Assembly (NCBI GenBank): GCA_018262775.1
Contig: JADFDU010000001.1
Span: forward strand, 33,769-97,768
Reading direction: 5' to 3'
Source: Rhodocyclaceae bacterium
GTDB lineage: Bacteria > Pseudomonadota > Gammaproteobacteria > Burkholderiales > Rhodocyclaceae
Length of the DNA stretch: 64,000 nucleotides
Position 1 is the stretch's first letter, and the number at the start of each line of letters is the position of its first letter. The notes under the pieces were generated by a model. That model did not search any database. It was not told the DNA's origin and saw nothing but the letters and a program-made list of their open reading frames with translations. A program made the position numbers and the translations under genes. Positions 8,037-17,526 of the stretch are shown in pieces.

Positions 8037-9848
8037 ATGCGGATGGCTGAAGTGCATGAGGTTGCCGTACCCGATGTCGGCAGCAAGGAGGCGTTGCTGG
8101 TCGCGGAAATACACGTCAAGACCGGCGACATGGTGTGGGCAGACGCTGCGCTGATCACCGTCGAATCGGGTAAGGCGGCGCTGGATGTGCAGGCGCCCGT
8201 GGATGGCATGGTCATGGAAGTCCGGGTCGTCCTGGGCGACAGCGTGACCGTCAGCAGCATCGTCGTCGTCATCGAGGCCAGCCTGGAGCAGCGTCCCAGA
8301 AGTCAGCCGCCCCAACACGGCGGCACACCTTCTGCACCACCGCGTTTTTCCCTCTTCGCCGCATTCAATGCCGCCACCCAGGTTGCTCACACTCCCGAAG
8401 AGATTGCGTGCGATGTGCTGGTGCTCGGCGCCGGTCCGGGCGGCTATTCCGCAGCGTTTCGTGCCGCCGACCTGGGCTTGAAGACGGTGCTGGTCGAGCG
8501 CCATGCCGTCATGGGGGGCGTTTGCCTCAATGTCGGCTGCATCCCATCCAAGGCGCTGTTGCATCTGACCGCGGCAATGGAAGGCGCTGCCGGCCTGGCC
8601 GAGGCAGGCATCCGCTTCGCCGCGCCCGACATCGACCTCGCCCGCCTGCGCGCCCACAAGGACAAAGTGGTGGGCAGGCTCACCGGTGGTCTGGCAGGCA
8701 TGGCCAAGGCGCGCAAGGTGCGCCAGGTGTTCGGCAGCGGCCGCTTTCGCGACGCGCACAGCATCGAGGTCGAACTCGCCGACAACACCGGCCGGCAGGT
8801 CATCCGCTTCGACAAGTGCATCATCGCCGCCGGCTCGCATCCCATCCACCTGCCCTTCCTGCCCAGGGATGAACGCATCGTCGACTCCACCGGCGCGCTG
8901 GCGCTGCGCTTCCTGCCACGAAGGATGCTGGTGATCGGTGGCGGCATCATCGGCCTGGAGATGGCGACGGTCTATTCGGCACTCGGCGCGCGCGTCGATG
9001 TGGTTGAGATGCAGGACGTGCTGATGCCCGGGCCCGACCGCGACCTGGTGAGCATCTGGGAAGGACAGAACCGGCATCGCTTCGACCACATCATGCTGCG
9101 CACGCGCACCGTCGCGGCAGACGCCCGCGAGGACGGCGTGTGGGTGCGTTTCGAGGGCGACATGGCGCCGGCGGATGCGCAGCGCTACGACATGATCCTG
9201 CAGTCGGTCGGGCGCAAACCAAACGGCCTGCGCATCGATGCGGAGAAGGCGGGCCTTGCGGCCGACGCGGCCGGCTTCATTGCCGTCAACAGCCGCATGG
9301 CCACCCGCGTGCCGCACATCTTCGCCGTCGGTGACATCACGGGCATGCCGATGCTGGCCCACAAGGCGGTGCACCAGGCCCACGTGGCGGCCGAATCCGC
9401 TGCGGGCCTCGACTGCCATCACGATGACTCGCTGATCCCCGGCGTGGCCTACACGCATCCCGAGATCGCCTGGGTCGGCTTGTCCGAGGATGAGGCAAAG
9501 CGGAAGGGCATGCACGTCGACGTGGCGCGCTTTCCCTGGGCTGCCTCGGGGCGGGCGATTGCCAACGGCGCGGATTACGGCATGACGAAGCTGGTGTTCG
9601 ACCGCGCCAGCGGCGCCATCCTGGGCGGCGCCATCGCCGGCCCCGGCGCCGGCGACATGATCGGCGAGATCGTCCTGGCAGTCAGCCGGGGATGCGACGC
9701 CGCCGCCATCGGCAAGGCCATCCACCACCCGCATCCCACGCTCGGCGAGACGGTCGGCATGGCCGCCAGTGTTGCCCACGGCTGTTGCACCGACCTGCCG
9801 CAGGATCTGGCGCGGCAACGTGGCCTGGCGGCGCTAGTGCAGGCTTAA
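8037..9848 (+). CDS. lpdA: Dihydrolipoamide dehydrogenase with N-terminal lipoyl domain
   Basis: Lipoyl domain (ITVESGKAALDVQAP) + GAGPGGYSAAFRAADLG, GGVCLNVGCIPSKALLH redox disulfide, HPE motif (AYTHPEIAWVG). Confidence 0.93.
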   Translation: MRMAEVHEVAVPDVGSKEALLVAEIHVKTGDMVWADAALITVESGKAALDVQAPVDGMVMEVRVVLGDSVTVSSIVVVIEASLEQRPRSQPPQHGGTPSAPPRFSLFAAFNAATQVAHTPEEIACDVLVLGAGPGGYSAAFRAADLGLKTVLVERHAVMGGVCLNVGCIPSKALLHLTAAMEGAAGLAEAGIRFAAPDIDLARLRAHKDKVVGRLTGGLAGMAKARKVRQVFGSGRFRDAHSIEVELADNTGRQVIRFDKCIIAAGSHPIHLPFLPRDERIVDSTGALALRFLPRRMLVIGGGIIGLEMATVYSALGARVDVVEMQDVLMPGPDRDLVSIWEGQNRHRFDHIMLRTRTVAADAREDGVWVRFEGDMAPADAQRYDMILQSVGRKPNGLRIDAEKAGLAADAAGFIAVNSRMATRVPHIFAVGDITGMPMLAHKAVHQAHVAAESAAGLDCHHDDSLIPGVAYTHPEIAWVGLSEDEAKRKGMHVDVARFPWAASGRAIANGADYGMTKLVFDRASGAILGGAIAGPGAGDMIGEIVLAVSRGCDAAAIGKAIHHPHPTLGETVGMAASVAHGCCTDLPQDLARQRGLAALVQA

Positions 9849-10462
9849 GTTGTCACCGAAGGGTTCTGCATGGCCATCTTCACCAGGTCGGAGATCGAGC
9901 GCGCATGCATCTTCTCCATCACCTTGGCACGATGGACTTCGACGGTCTTCGCACTCAGCCCAAGGGTGTTGGCAATGGCCTTGTTGGACATGCCCTCCAC
10001 CACCAGGTCCAGCACTTCGCGTTCGCGCGGGGTGAGGCTGGCGAACAGCGCCTTGAGCTGCGAACGCTGTTCTTCCCTGTTGCGCTGGCCGGCGTCATGG
10101 GCGATCGCCCGCTGGATGCGGTCGAGCAGGTCCTGGTCATGGAACGGCTTCTCGACGAAATCGAATGCGCCCGCCTGCACCGCGCGCACCGCCATCTGCA
10201 CGTCGCCATGCCCGGTGATGAAAATGATCGGCACATGGTACATGCGCCGCGCCGCCAGGCGCTCCTGCAGATCCAGGCCGCTCATGCCCGGCATGCGCAC
10301 ATCGAGCACCAGGCAGCCCGGCTTCGACGCATCGTAGCCGTCAAGGAAGGCCTGGACCGAGGCGAATGTCTCCACCTTCAGGCGCACCGTCTCGATGAGC
10401 CAGCGCAGGCTGCGGGCGACCGCCTGGTCATCGTCAACTATGAAGACTGTAGCGTCGCTCAT
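9845..10462 (-). CDS. FixJ-type response regulator (REC + LuxR-type HTH)
   Basis: VFIVDDDQAV, LVLDVRMPGMSG, KPF; LTPREREVLDLVVEGMSNKAIANTLGLSAKTVEVHR. Confidence 0.93.
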   Translation of the reverse strand: MSDATVFIVDDDQAVARSLRWLIETVRLKVETFASVQAFLDGYDASKPGCLVLDVRMPGMSGLDLQERLAARRMYHVPIIFITGHGDVQMAVRAVQAGAFDFVEKPFHDQDLLDRIQRAIAHDAGQRNREEQRSQLKALFASLTPREREVLDLVVEGMSNKAIANTLGLSAKTVEVHRAKVMEKMHARSISDLVKMAMQNPSVTT

Positions 10463-11729
10463 CTTTGCGCAAAACGACCGGAATGGCCTGCAGGGTGAAG
10501 CGGAAGGTGGCACCGCCGGCGCGCGATTCGGCGCGGATGTTGCCGCCGTGCGATTCGACGATGGAGCGGCTGATCGACAGCCCCATGCCGACGCCTTCCG
10601 CCTTGGTGGTGAAGAACTGGTCGAACACCTGGTCGATGACGGTCTCGTCGATGCCGGGTCCGGTGTCGACGACTTCGACCTCTATCTTGTCCTCGCCGTG
10701 GGGCACGGTGCGAATGAGGATTTCGCGGCGCAGCGAATGCCGCTCGGCCATCGCCTCGACGGCATTGCGCACCAGGTTGCAGATCACCTGCTCGACCATG
10801 ATGGAATCGGCCCATACGCGCGGCTGGTGCGGCGCCAGTTGCAGCGTCACGACCGTTTCGTGCTGGCGCGCTTCGTGTTCGGTGAATTTGACGACGCTGC
10901 GCACGACCTGGTTGATGTCGACCGCACTCATGCGCGGTTCGCTCTTGCGCACGAAGTCGCGCGCGTGGCGCATGATCTCGCCGGCGCGCTCCGCCTGTTC
11001 GCAGACTTCCTCGAGCGGCTCGATCAATTCAACCGGGGCCACTTCGCCGGTGCGCAGGCGGCGAATGCAGCCGCGGGCAAAGTTGGCGATTGCCGCGAGC
11101 GGCTGGTTGAGCTCGTGGGCCAGGCCGGTGGCCATCTCGCCCATGGTGGACAGACGCGCCACGCGCGCCAGTTCCGTCTGGTGGCGCCGCCCCTGCTCCT
11201 CGGCCCACTTGTGCTCGGTGATGTCGCGCGTGATGCCAAGCAGCGCGTAAACCTCGCTGCGCGCATCGCGCAGGGGTACGGCATGCGTCTCCATCCAGCG
11301 CGTGCGGCCCTTGAGGGTGATCGACTTGAATTCATAGACGGCCGCTTCGCCGGCAAACACGCGCGCCATGTTTTCCTGATAGATGCCTATGTATTCCGGC
11401 GCGACGACATCGTAGATCCGCTTGCCGATGATGTCCTCCGCGCACTCGGCATCCACCAGTCTGAGGCCGGCCGGGTTGATCTCCAGCACCGTGCCGTCGG
11501 CAGCCTGCAGCTTGACGCACTCCGGCTCGGATTCGATGATGGTGCGCAGGCGGTATTCGTTCTCCTGCAGCCTGTCCAGCACGCCCTCGTGCTCGGCCTC
11601 TTTTGCCCGCACGCGCAACTCCGCTTCGTGCAGGCGCAGCAACAGGTAGACGAGGCTGATCAGCGCCAACGCCAATCCGCCGCCGAGTGCAACCAGGCCC
11701 AACCACATGACTTCACTTCCCATGAACAT
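10434..11729 (-). CDS. PAS-domain sensor histidine kinase (FixL/DctB-like)
   Basis: N-terminal TM, PAS/PAC (GITRDITEHK), H-box AHELNQPLAAI, NLVRNAVEAM, DTGPGI, GMGLSISRSI. Confidence 0.92.
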   Translation of the reverse strand: MFMGSEVMWLGLVALGGGLALALISLVYLLLRLHEAELRVRAKEAEHEGVLDRLQENEYRLRTIIESEPECVKLQAADGTVLEINPAGLRLVDAECAEDIIGKRIYDVVAPEYIGIYQENMARVFAGEAAVYEFKSITLKGRTRWMETHAVPLRDARSEVYALLGITRDITEHKWAEEQGRRHQTELARVARLSTMGEMATGLAHELNQPLAAIANFARGCIRRLRTGEVAPVELIEPLEEVCEQAERAGEIMRHARDFVRKSEPRMSAVDINQVVRSVVKFTEHEARQHETVVTLQLAPHQPRVWADSIMVEQVICNLVRNAVEAMAERHSLRREILIRTVPHGEDKIEVEVVDTGPGIDETVIDQVFDQFFTTKAEGVGMGLSISRSIVESHGGNIRAESRAGGATFRFTLQAIPVVLRKDERRYSLHS

Positions 11730-11781
11730 TCCGCCGATCGTATTCCATTGTGCAAGGTAACCTTAACAGCCCCCCATGACA

Positions 11782-11819
11782 GATCAATCAGGGACAACCG
11801 CCAGACAGCTAGGTAAACA
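11782..11819 (-). promoter_or_regulatory. Bipartite element TGTTTACCTAG-N12-TGTCCCTGATTGATC
   Basis: Matches 6224-6261; lies 53 bp upstream of kinase start in the direction of transcription. Confidence 0.7.
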
Positions 11820-12030
11820 CCCCTAAGCACCCCTAGACCCCAATTGCCCGCAGGCATTTCAGCTTCCCCGTTACCGGGGCATTCAATCATAGTGCCTTCA
11901 TGGGCGGAATGCACCTGTTCACAGGTGTGTGTGCGGCGACTCCCGGCTGTCGGCGCGTTCTGGCACAATGCCCATCAGACGATGGCTCCGCGCCACCGGC
12001 ACCGCAACCCAACCGCTAAAGGAGACCCCC

Positions 12031-12591
12031 ATGAAAAAACTCATTCTTGCCGCCGCACTGCCGCTGCTGGCCGCCCACGCCTTCGCCGACTCCGGCATGA
12101 AAGCCGGCCTGTGGGAGGTCAAGACCCTCAAGCAGATGGTAGACGGCCAGGACATGAAGGCACAGATGGCCGCCGCGCAGGCACAGATGCAGCAGCAGAT
12201 GGCGAGCATGCCGCCCGAGCAGCGCAAGCAGATGGAGGCCATGCTGGGCCGCCAGGGCATGGGCGCAGGCGGGGGCGGCACCATGCGCATGTGCATCAGC
12301 GAGGAAATGGCCAAGCGCGACACGCCGGTGGTCGACCCCGAAGGACGCTGCCAGCCGGCCAAAATGAGCCGCAGCGGCAACACCATGCGCTACGAGATCG
12401 ACTGCACCGTCGATGGTCGCCGCTCCCAGGGCAAGGGTGAAAGCACCTTCTCCGGCAACACGATCCACTCGCGCATGGACATGACGACGACCGATGCGCG
12501 CGGCCGCCACACCATGCAGACGGAGTCACAGATGAACTACCTCGGACGCGACTGCCAGGGCCTGGCACCCGTCGGCGCCGGACGCCGCTAG
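12031..12591 (+). CDS. DUF3617-like secreted protein
   Basis: Signal peptide [40 protein letters not shown] upstream. Confidence 0.7.
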   Translation: MKKLILAAALPLLAAHAFADSGMKAGLWEVKTLKQMVDGQDMKAQMAAAQAQMQQQMASMPPEQRKQMEAMLGRQGMGAGGGGTMRMCISEEMAKRDTPVVDPEGRCQPAKMSRSGNTMRYEIDCTVDGRRSQGKGESTFSGNTIHSRMDMTTTDARGRHTMQTESQMNYLGRDCQGLAPVGAGRR

Positions 12592-13478
12592 AAGGGCATT
12601 CTTCCCGGGCGCAGCGCGTAGTCGAGGGCGAGGCCGGCGAAGATCACCGCGCCCACCCAGTTGTTGTCCATGAAGGCGTGAAAACAGGCCATGCGCTCGC
12701 GCCCGCGAATCCAGAAATAGTGGCGCAGCATCATGCCGCCGGCCACCGCCAGCCCGGCGTAGAACCAGAGGCCGCGCCCCGCCTGCGCGCCCACCCAGGC
12801 GAGCGTCGCCAGCGTTGCCGCATAGCTGAGCATCACCGCCGCCACGTCGTAGCGGCCGAAGGTGATGGCGGAAGTGCGGATGCCGATCTTCAGGTCGTCG
12901 TCGCGGTCCACCATGGCGTAGCAGGTGTCGTAGCCGATGGCCCAGAAGATGTTCGCCAATAGCAGCACCCACGCCAGCGGCGGCACGGTGAACAGCTGTG
13001 CGGCGAAGGCCATGGGAATGCCGAAGCCGAAGGCCACGCCCAGGTACGCCTGCGGGATGGCGAGGAAACGCTTGGTGAGCGGATAGCTCATCGCCAGGAA
13101 CAGCGCCACCACCGAGAGCAGCCACACCAGCCTGTGCAGCGGCAGGATGAGCAGGAAAGACAACAGCGTCAGCACGCCGGCGAGCAACAGCGCCTCCGTC
13201 TCCGTCACCTGTTTCGCCGCCAGCGGCCGGTTCTTCGTGCGCTCGACATGTGGATCGAAATGGCGATCGGCATAGTCGTTCATCACCACCCCGGCCGAAC
13301 GCATCAGCAGCGTGCCCAGGGCGAAAATCCAGACGATGAAAAAACTCGGCATGCCGTCCGCCGCAATCCACACCGCCCACATCGTCGGCCACAACAGCAA
13401 CAGCGTGCCGATCGGCTTGTCGAGCCGCATCAGGCGTTCGTAGGCGTTGAGGCGCTGGCGCAGGGTGAGTTCGGACAT
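12588..13478 (-). CDS. ubiA: 4-hydroxybenzoate octaprenyltransferase
   Basis: [61 protein letters not shown]. Confidence 0.95.
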   Translation of the reverse strand: MSELTLRQRLNAYERLMRLDKPIGTLLLLWPTMWAVWIAADGMPSFFIVWIFALGTLLMRSAGVVMNDYADRHFDPHVERTKNRPLAAKQVTETEALLLAGVLTLLSFLLILPLHRLVWLLSVVALFLAMSYPLTKRFLAIPQAYLGVAFGFGIPMAFAAQLFTVPPLAWVLLLANIFWAIGYDTCYAMVDRDDDLKIGIRTSAITFGRYDVAAVMLSYAATLATLAWVGAQAGRGLWFYAGLAVAGGMMLRHYFWIRGRERMACFHAFMDNNWVGAVIFAGLALDYALRPGRMPF

Positions 13479-13622
13479 GGCGCAAATTTTACACCGCGAC
13501 AACGGCAGACCTGCATCCTGCACGGCGCGGCTTGCATCGCCGTCCTGCAGCGGCTGACTTTCCGCCTGCGCCCGGCGCCGGTGCTAGAATCGTTCGTCAT
13601 AGCGGAGGGAGGGCGTGGCAGC

Positions 13623-15974
13623 ATGGCGCTGAGCGAAGCCGACACCTGCAGGAAATTCATTGTTCCAAGGCTCCAGGAAGCGGGCTGGGACAATGAGCCG
13701 CATTCCATTGCGGAGCAGCGTTCCATCACGGACGGCCGCATCGTGCCGGTCGGCAAGGGCTTCGTGCGCAAACCGCAGCAGCGCCCCGATTATCTCCTGC
13801 GCTACGAGCGCAACTTCGTCCTCGCCGTGGTCGAAGCCAAGGCCGCGTGGAAACATGCCGGCGAAGGCCTGCAACAGTCCAAGCGCTACGCCGAGATGCT
13901 CGGCCTCAAATTCGCCTACGCCACCAACGGCGAGGAGATCATCGAGTTCGATTACTTCACCGGGCGCGAGAACATCGTCGCCGCTTATCCGACTCCTGCC
14001 GAATTGTGGGCGCGCTACCGGGCCGGCAACCAGGTCGCCGACGACAGCGCCGCCCAGTTGCTCACGCCGATGAACCACAGCGTCGGCAAGGGCGAGCGCT
14101 ACTACCAGGAGATCGCCGTCAATCGCAGCGTGGAGGGCATCCTCGGCGGGAAGCGCCGCCAGCTGCTCACCATGGCCACCGGCACCGGCAAGACCGCGGT
14201 GGCCTTCCAAATCTGCTGGAAACTGTGGAACGCCCGCTGGAACCGGTCCGGCGAGCACCGCCGTCCGAAAATTCTCTACCTCGCCGACCGCAACATCCTG
14301 GTTGACCAGCCCAAGGATGGCATGTTCGCCCCTTTCGGCCTGGCGCGCTGGAAAATCGAGGGTGGCGAGGCGGTGAAGAGCCGCGAGATGTATTTCGCCA
14401 TCTATCAGGCGCTGGCACGCGACGAGCGCCGGCCCGGCCTCTACCGCGAATTCGCGCCGGACTTCTTCGACCTCATCATCGTGGACGAATGCCATCGCGG
14501 CAGCGCCCGCGAGGATTCCAACTGGCGCGAAATCCTCACGTACTTCGAGCCCGCCTACCAGCTCGGCATGACCGCCACGCCGCTGCGCGAAGACAACCGC
14601 GACACTTATCTCTACTTCGGCAACCCGATCTACGAATACAGCCTGCGCCAGGGCATCGAGGACGGTTTCCTCGCGCCCTACCGCGTACATCGCGTCATCA
14701 CGGAGTGGGACGCCGCCGGCTGGCGGCCGAGCCGGGACGAGCTCGACCGCTACGGCCGTGCCATTCCCGACGACGAGTACCAGACCAAGGACTTCGAGCG
14801 CATCGTCGCCCTGCGCGCCCGCACCGACGCCATCGCCCGCCACCTGACCGATTTCCTCAGGAAGACCGACCGCTACGCCAAGACCATCGTCTTCTGCGTC
14901 GACCAGGAACACGCCGACGAGATGCGCCGCGCGCTCAACAACCTCAACGCCGATCTCGTACAGAAGCACCCCGACTACGCCTGCCGCGTCACCGCCGACG
15001 AAGGCGACATCGGCCGCGGCCACCTCGGCCGCTTCCAGGACGTGGAAACGCAGACTCCGGTGATTCTCACCACCTCGCAATTGCTCACCACCGGCGTCGA
15101 CGCCCCGACCTGCAAGAACGTGGTGCTGGCCCGCGTCGTCGGCTCCATGAGCGACTTCAAGCAAATCATCGGCCGTGGCACCCGCGTGCGCGACGACTAC
15201 GGCAAGCTATGGTTCAACATCGTCGACTACACCGGCTCGGCCACGCGCATGTTCGCCGACCCGGAATTCGACGGCGATCCGGCGCGCATCACCGAAGAGG
15301 AACTGCTGGCGAATGGCGAAACCAAGGCGCTGGTCGAGTACGTCGTCGCCCAGGAACCCGAAGACGCCGCGCCCGAAGTGAATGAACCGCCCGCCGAGGA
15401 CCGCCGCAAGTTCTACTTCGACGGCGGCCGCGTCGAGATCGCCGCCCACATCGTTTACGAGCTCGATCCCGACGGCAAGCAGCTTTCAGTAAGCCGCTAC
15501 ACCGACTACGCCGCCGACAAGGTGCGCACCCTCTGCCCCAGTGCGCCGGAACTGCGCGCCCGCTGGGCCGATCCCGTTCAGCGCGCCGAGATCATCGAGC
15601 GCCTGGCCGAACGCGGCGTCAGCTTCGACGAGCTGGCCGATGCGGCGCAGCAGCCCGAGGCCGATCCCTTCGACCTGCTCTGCCACTTCGCCTTCAACGC
15701 CCCGCTGCGCACCCGCCGCGAACGTGCCCAGCGCCTGCGCGCCGAGCGCAAGGATTTCTTCGAACGCCACGGCGCGGAAGCCCGCGCCATCCTCGACGAG
15801 CTGCTGGAGAAGTACGCCGAGCACGGCGCCGCGCAGTTCGTCATCCCCGACGTACTCAAGGTGCCGCCGGTGTCCACGCACGGCAACGTCACGGAAATCG
15901 TCCATCTCTTCGGCGGAGCTGATAAGCTGCGCGCCGCCGTAACCGAACTGCAGAACCTCCTCTATGCCGCGTAA
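13623..15974 (+). CDS. hsdR: Type I restriction endonuclease subunit R
   Basis: RPDYLL...AVVEAKA nuclease core, ATGTGKTAVAF Walker A, DECHRG, C-terminal HsdR domain. Confidence 0.94.
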   Translation: MALSEADTCRKFIVPRLQEAGWDNEPHSIAEQRSITDGRIVPVGKGFVRKPQQRPDYLLRYERNFVLAVVEAKAAWKHAGEGLQQSKRYAEMLGLKFAYATNGEEIIEFDYFTGRENIVAAYPTPAELWARYRAGNQVADDSAAQLLTPMNHSVGKGERYYQEIAVNRSVEGILGGKRRQLLTMATGTGKTAVAFQICWKLWNARWNRSGEHRRPKILYLADRNILVDQPKDGMFAPFGLARWKIEGGEAVKSREMYFAIYQALARDERRPGLYREFAPDFFDLIIVDECHRGSAREDSNWREILTYFEPAYQLGMTATPLREDNRDTYLYFGNPIYEYSLRQGIEDGFLAPYRVHRVITEWDAAGWRPSRDELDRYGRAIPDDEYQTKDFERIVALRARTDAIARHLTDFLRKTDRYAKTIVFCVDQEHADEMRRALNNLNADLVQKHPDYACRVTADEGDIGRGHLGRFQDVETQTPVILTTSQLLTTGVDAPTCKNVVLARVVGSMSDFKQIIGRGTRVRDDYGKLWFNIVDYTGSATRMFADPEFDGDPARITEEELLANGETKALVEYVVAQEPEDAAPEVNEPPAEDRRKFYFDGGRVEIAAHIVYELDPDGKQLSVSRYTDYAADKVRTLCPSAPELRARWADPVQRAEIIERLAERGVSFDELADAAQQPEADPFDLLCHFAFNAPLRTRRERAQRLRAERKDFFERHGAEARAILDELLEKYAEHGAAQFVIPDVLKVPPVSTHGNVTEIVHLFGGADKLRAAVTELQNLLYAA

Positions 15975-17526
15975 AGCCTCTACCAAGAAGACAGCCGCTC
16001 CGCTCACCACCGCCCAGTCCCTTGGCAGCCTGCTGAAATCCGCGCGCGACATCATGCGCAAGGACAAGGGCCTCAACGGCGACCTCGACCGGCTGCCGAT
16101 GCTCACCTGGATCATGTTCCTCAAGTTCCTCGACGACCTGGAACTGCAGCGCGAGGACGAGGCCGCGCTCGCCGGCAAGCGCTTCCGCCCCGCCGTGGAG
16201 GCGCCCTACCGCTGGCGCGACTGGGCGGCCGATGCGCAGGGCGGCATGACCGGCGACGACCTGATCCAATTCATCGGCCAGGACGAGGCGACCGGCCCTG
16301 ACGGCCGACGCGGCCAGGGCCTCTTCGCCTACCTGCGCGCGCTCACCAGCGCCAACGGCGACAACCGCCGCGACGTCATCGCCACCGTCTTCCGCGGCGT
16401 GCAGAACCGCATGGTCAGCGGCTACCTGCTGCGCGACGTGATCAACAAGGTCTCCGCCATCCATTTCACGGCGAGCGACGAGCTGCACACCCTGGGCAGC
16501 CTGTACGAATCCATGCTGCGCGAGATGCGCGACGCGGCGGGCGATTCCGGCGAGTTCTACACGCCGCGCGCCGTGGTGCGCTTCATGGTCGAGGTCAGCG
16601 ACCCGCGCCTGGGCGAGACGGTGCTCGATCCCGCCGCCGGCACCGGCGGCTTCCTCGTCGAGGCCTACAACCATCTTTTCGCGCAGGTGAAGACCGTCCC
16701 CCAGCACAGACAGTTGCAGGACGAAGCCCTCTACGGCTTCGAGCCCAAGCCCCTGCCCTATCTGCTCTGCCAGATGAACCTGCTCCTGCACGGCATCGAA
16801 CGGCCCTGGATCGACCCCGGCAATTCCTTGCGCTACAAGCTCACCGAGATCGGCGAGGCCCAGCGCCAGGACGTCATCCTCACCAACCCGCCCTTCGGCG
16901 GCGAGGAGGAGAAGGGCATCCAGGGCAACTTCCCCGAGGACCGGCAGACCGCCGAAACCGCGCTGCTGTTCCTCCAGCTCATCATGCGCCGCCTGCACCG
17001 CCAGCCGACCAAGGCCGGGCGTCCCGCCCGCGCGGCAGTCGTGGTGCCCAACGGCACGCTCTTCGGCGACGGCGTCTGCGCCCGCATCAAGGAGGAGTTG
17101 CTGAAAGAATTCAACCTGCACACCATCGTGCGCCTGCCCAACGGCGTCTTCGCGCCCTACACCGGCATCCCCACCAACCTGCTGTTCTTCGACCGCGCCG
17201 GCCCGACGAAAGAGGTGTGGTACTACGAGCAGCCCCTGCCCGCAGGGCGCAAGAACTACACCAAGACCCAGCCCATCCAGTTCGAGGATTTCCGCGACTG
17301 CCTCGATTGGTGGAGCAAACGCGAAGAGAACGCGCGCGCCTGGAAAGTCCCCGCCGCCGAGCTGCTCGCCAACAACTGCAACCTCGACCGCAAGAACCCG
17401 AGCACCAAGGAGGACGTCACCCACCTGCCGCCGGAGCAACTGGCGGCCAGCATCCTCGACAAGGAGCGACGCATCGCGGAAATTGTCGGCAAGATTCAGG
17501 GGCTGCTGGCGAAGAGCGGGGCATGA
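15964..17526 (+). CDS. hsdM: Type I restriction-modification DNA methyltransferase subunit M
   Basis: GEFYTPRAVVRFMV, DPAAGTGGFLVEAY, LTNPPFGG (NPPF). Confidence 0.96.
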   Translation: MPRKASTKKTAAPLTTAQSLGSLLKSARDIMRKDKGLNGDLDRLPMLTWIMFLKFLDDLELQREDEAALAGKRFRPAVEAPYRWRDWAADAQGGMTGDDLIQFIGQDEATGPDGRRGQGLFAYLRALTSANGDNRRDVIATVFRGVQNRMVSGYLLRDVINKVSAIHFTASDELHTLGSLYESMLREMRDAAGDSGEFYTPRAVVRFMVEVSDPRLGETVLDPAAGTGGFLVEAYNHLFAQVKTVPQHRQLQDEALYGFEPKPLPYLLCQMNLLLHGIERPWIDPGNSLRYKLTEIGEAQRQDVILTNPPFGGEEEKGIQGNFPEDRQTAETALLFLQLIMRRLHRQPTKAGRPARAAVVVPNGTLFGDGVCARIKEELLKEFNLHTIVRLPNGVFAPYTGIPTNLLFFDRAGPTKEVWYYEQPLPAGRKNYTKTQPIQFEDFRDCLDWWSKREENARAWKVPAAELLANNCNLDRKNPSTKEDVTHLPPEQLAASILDKERRIAEIVGKIQGLLAKSGA

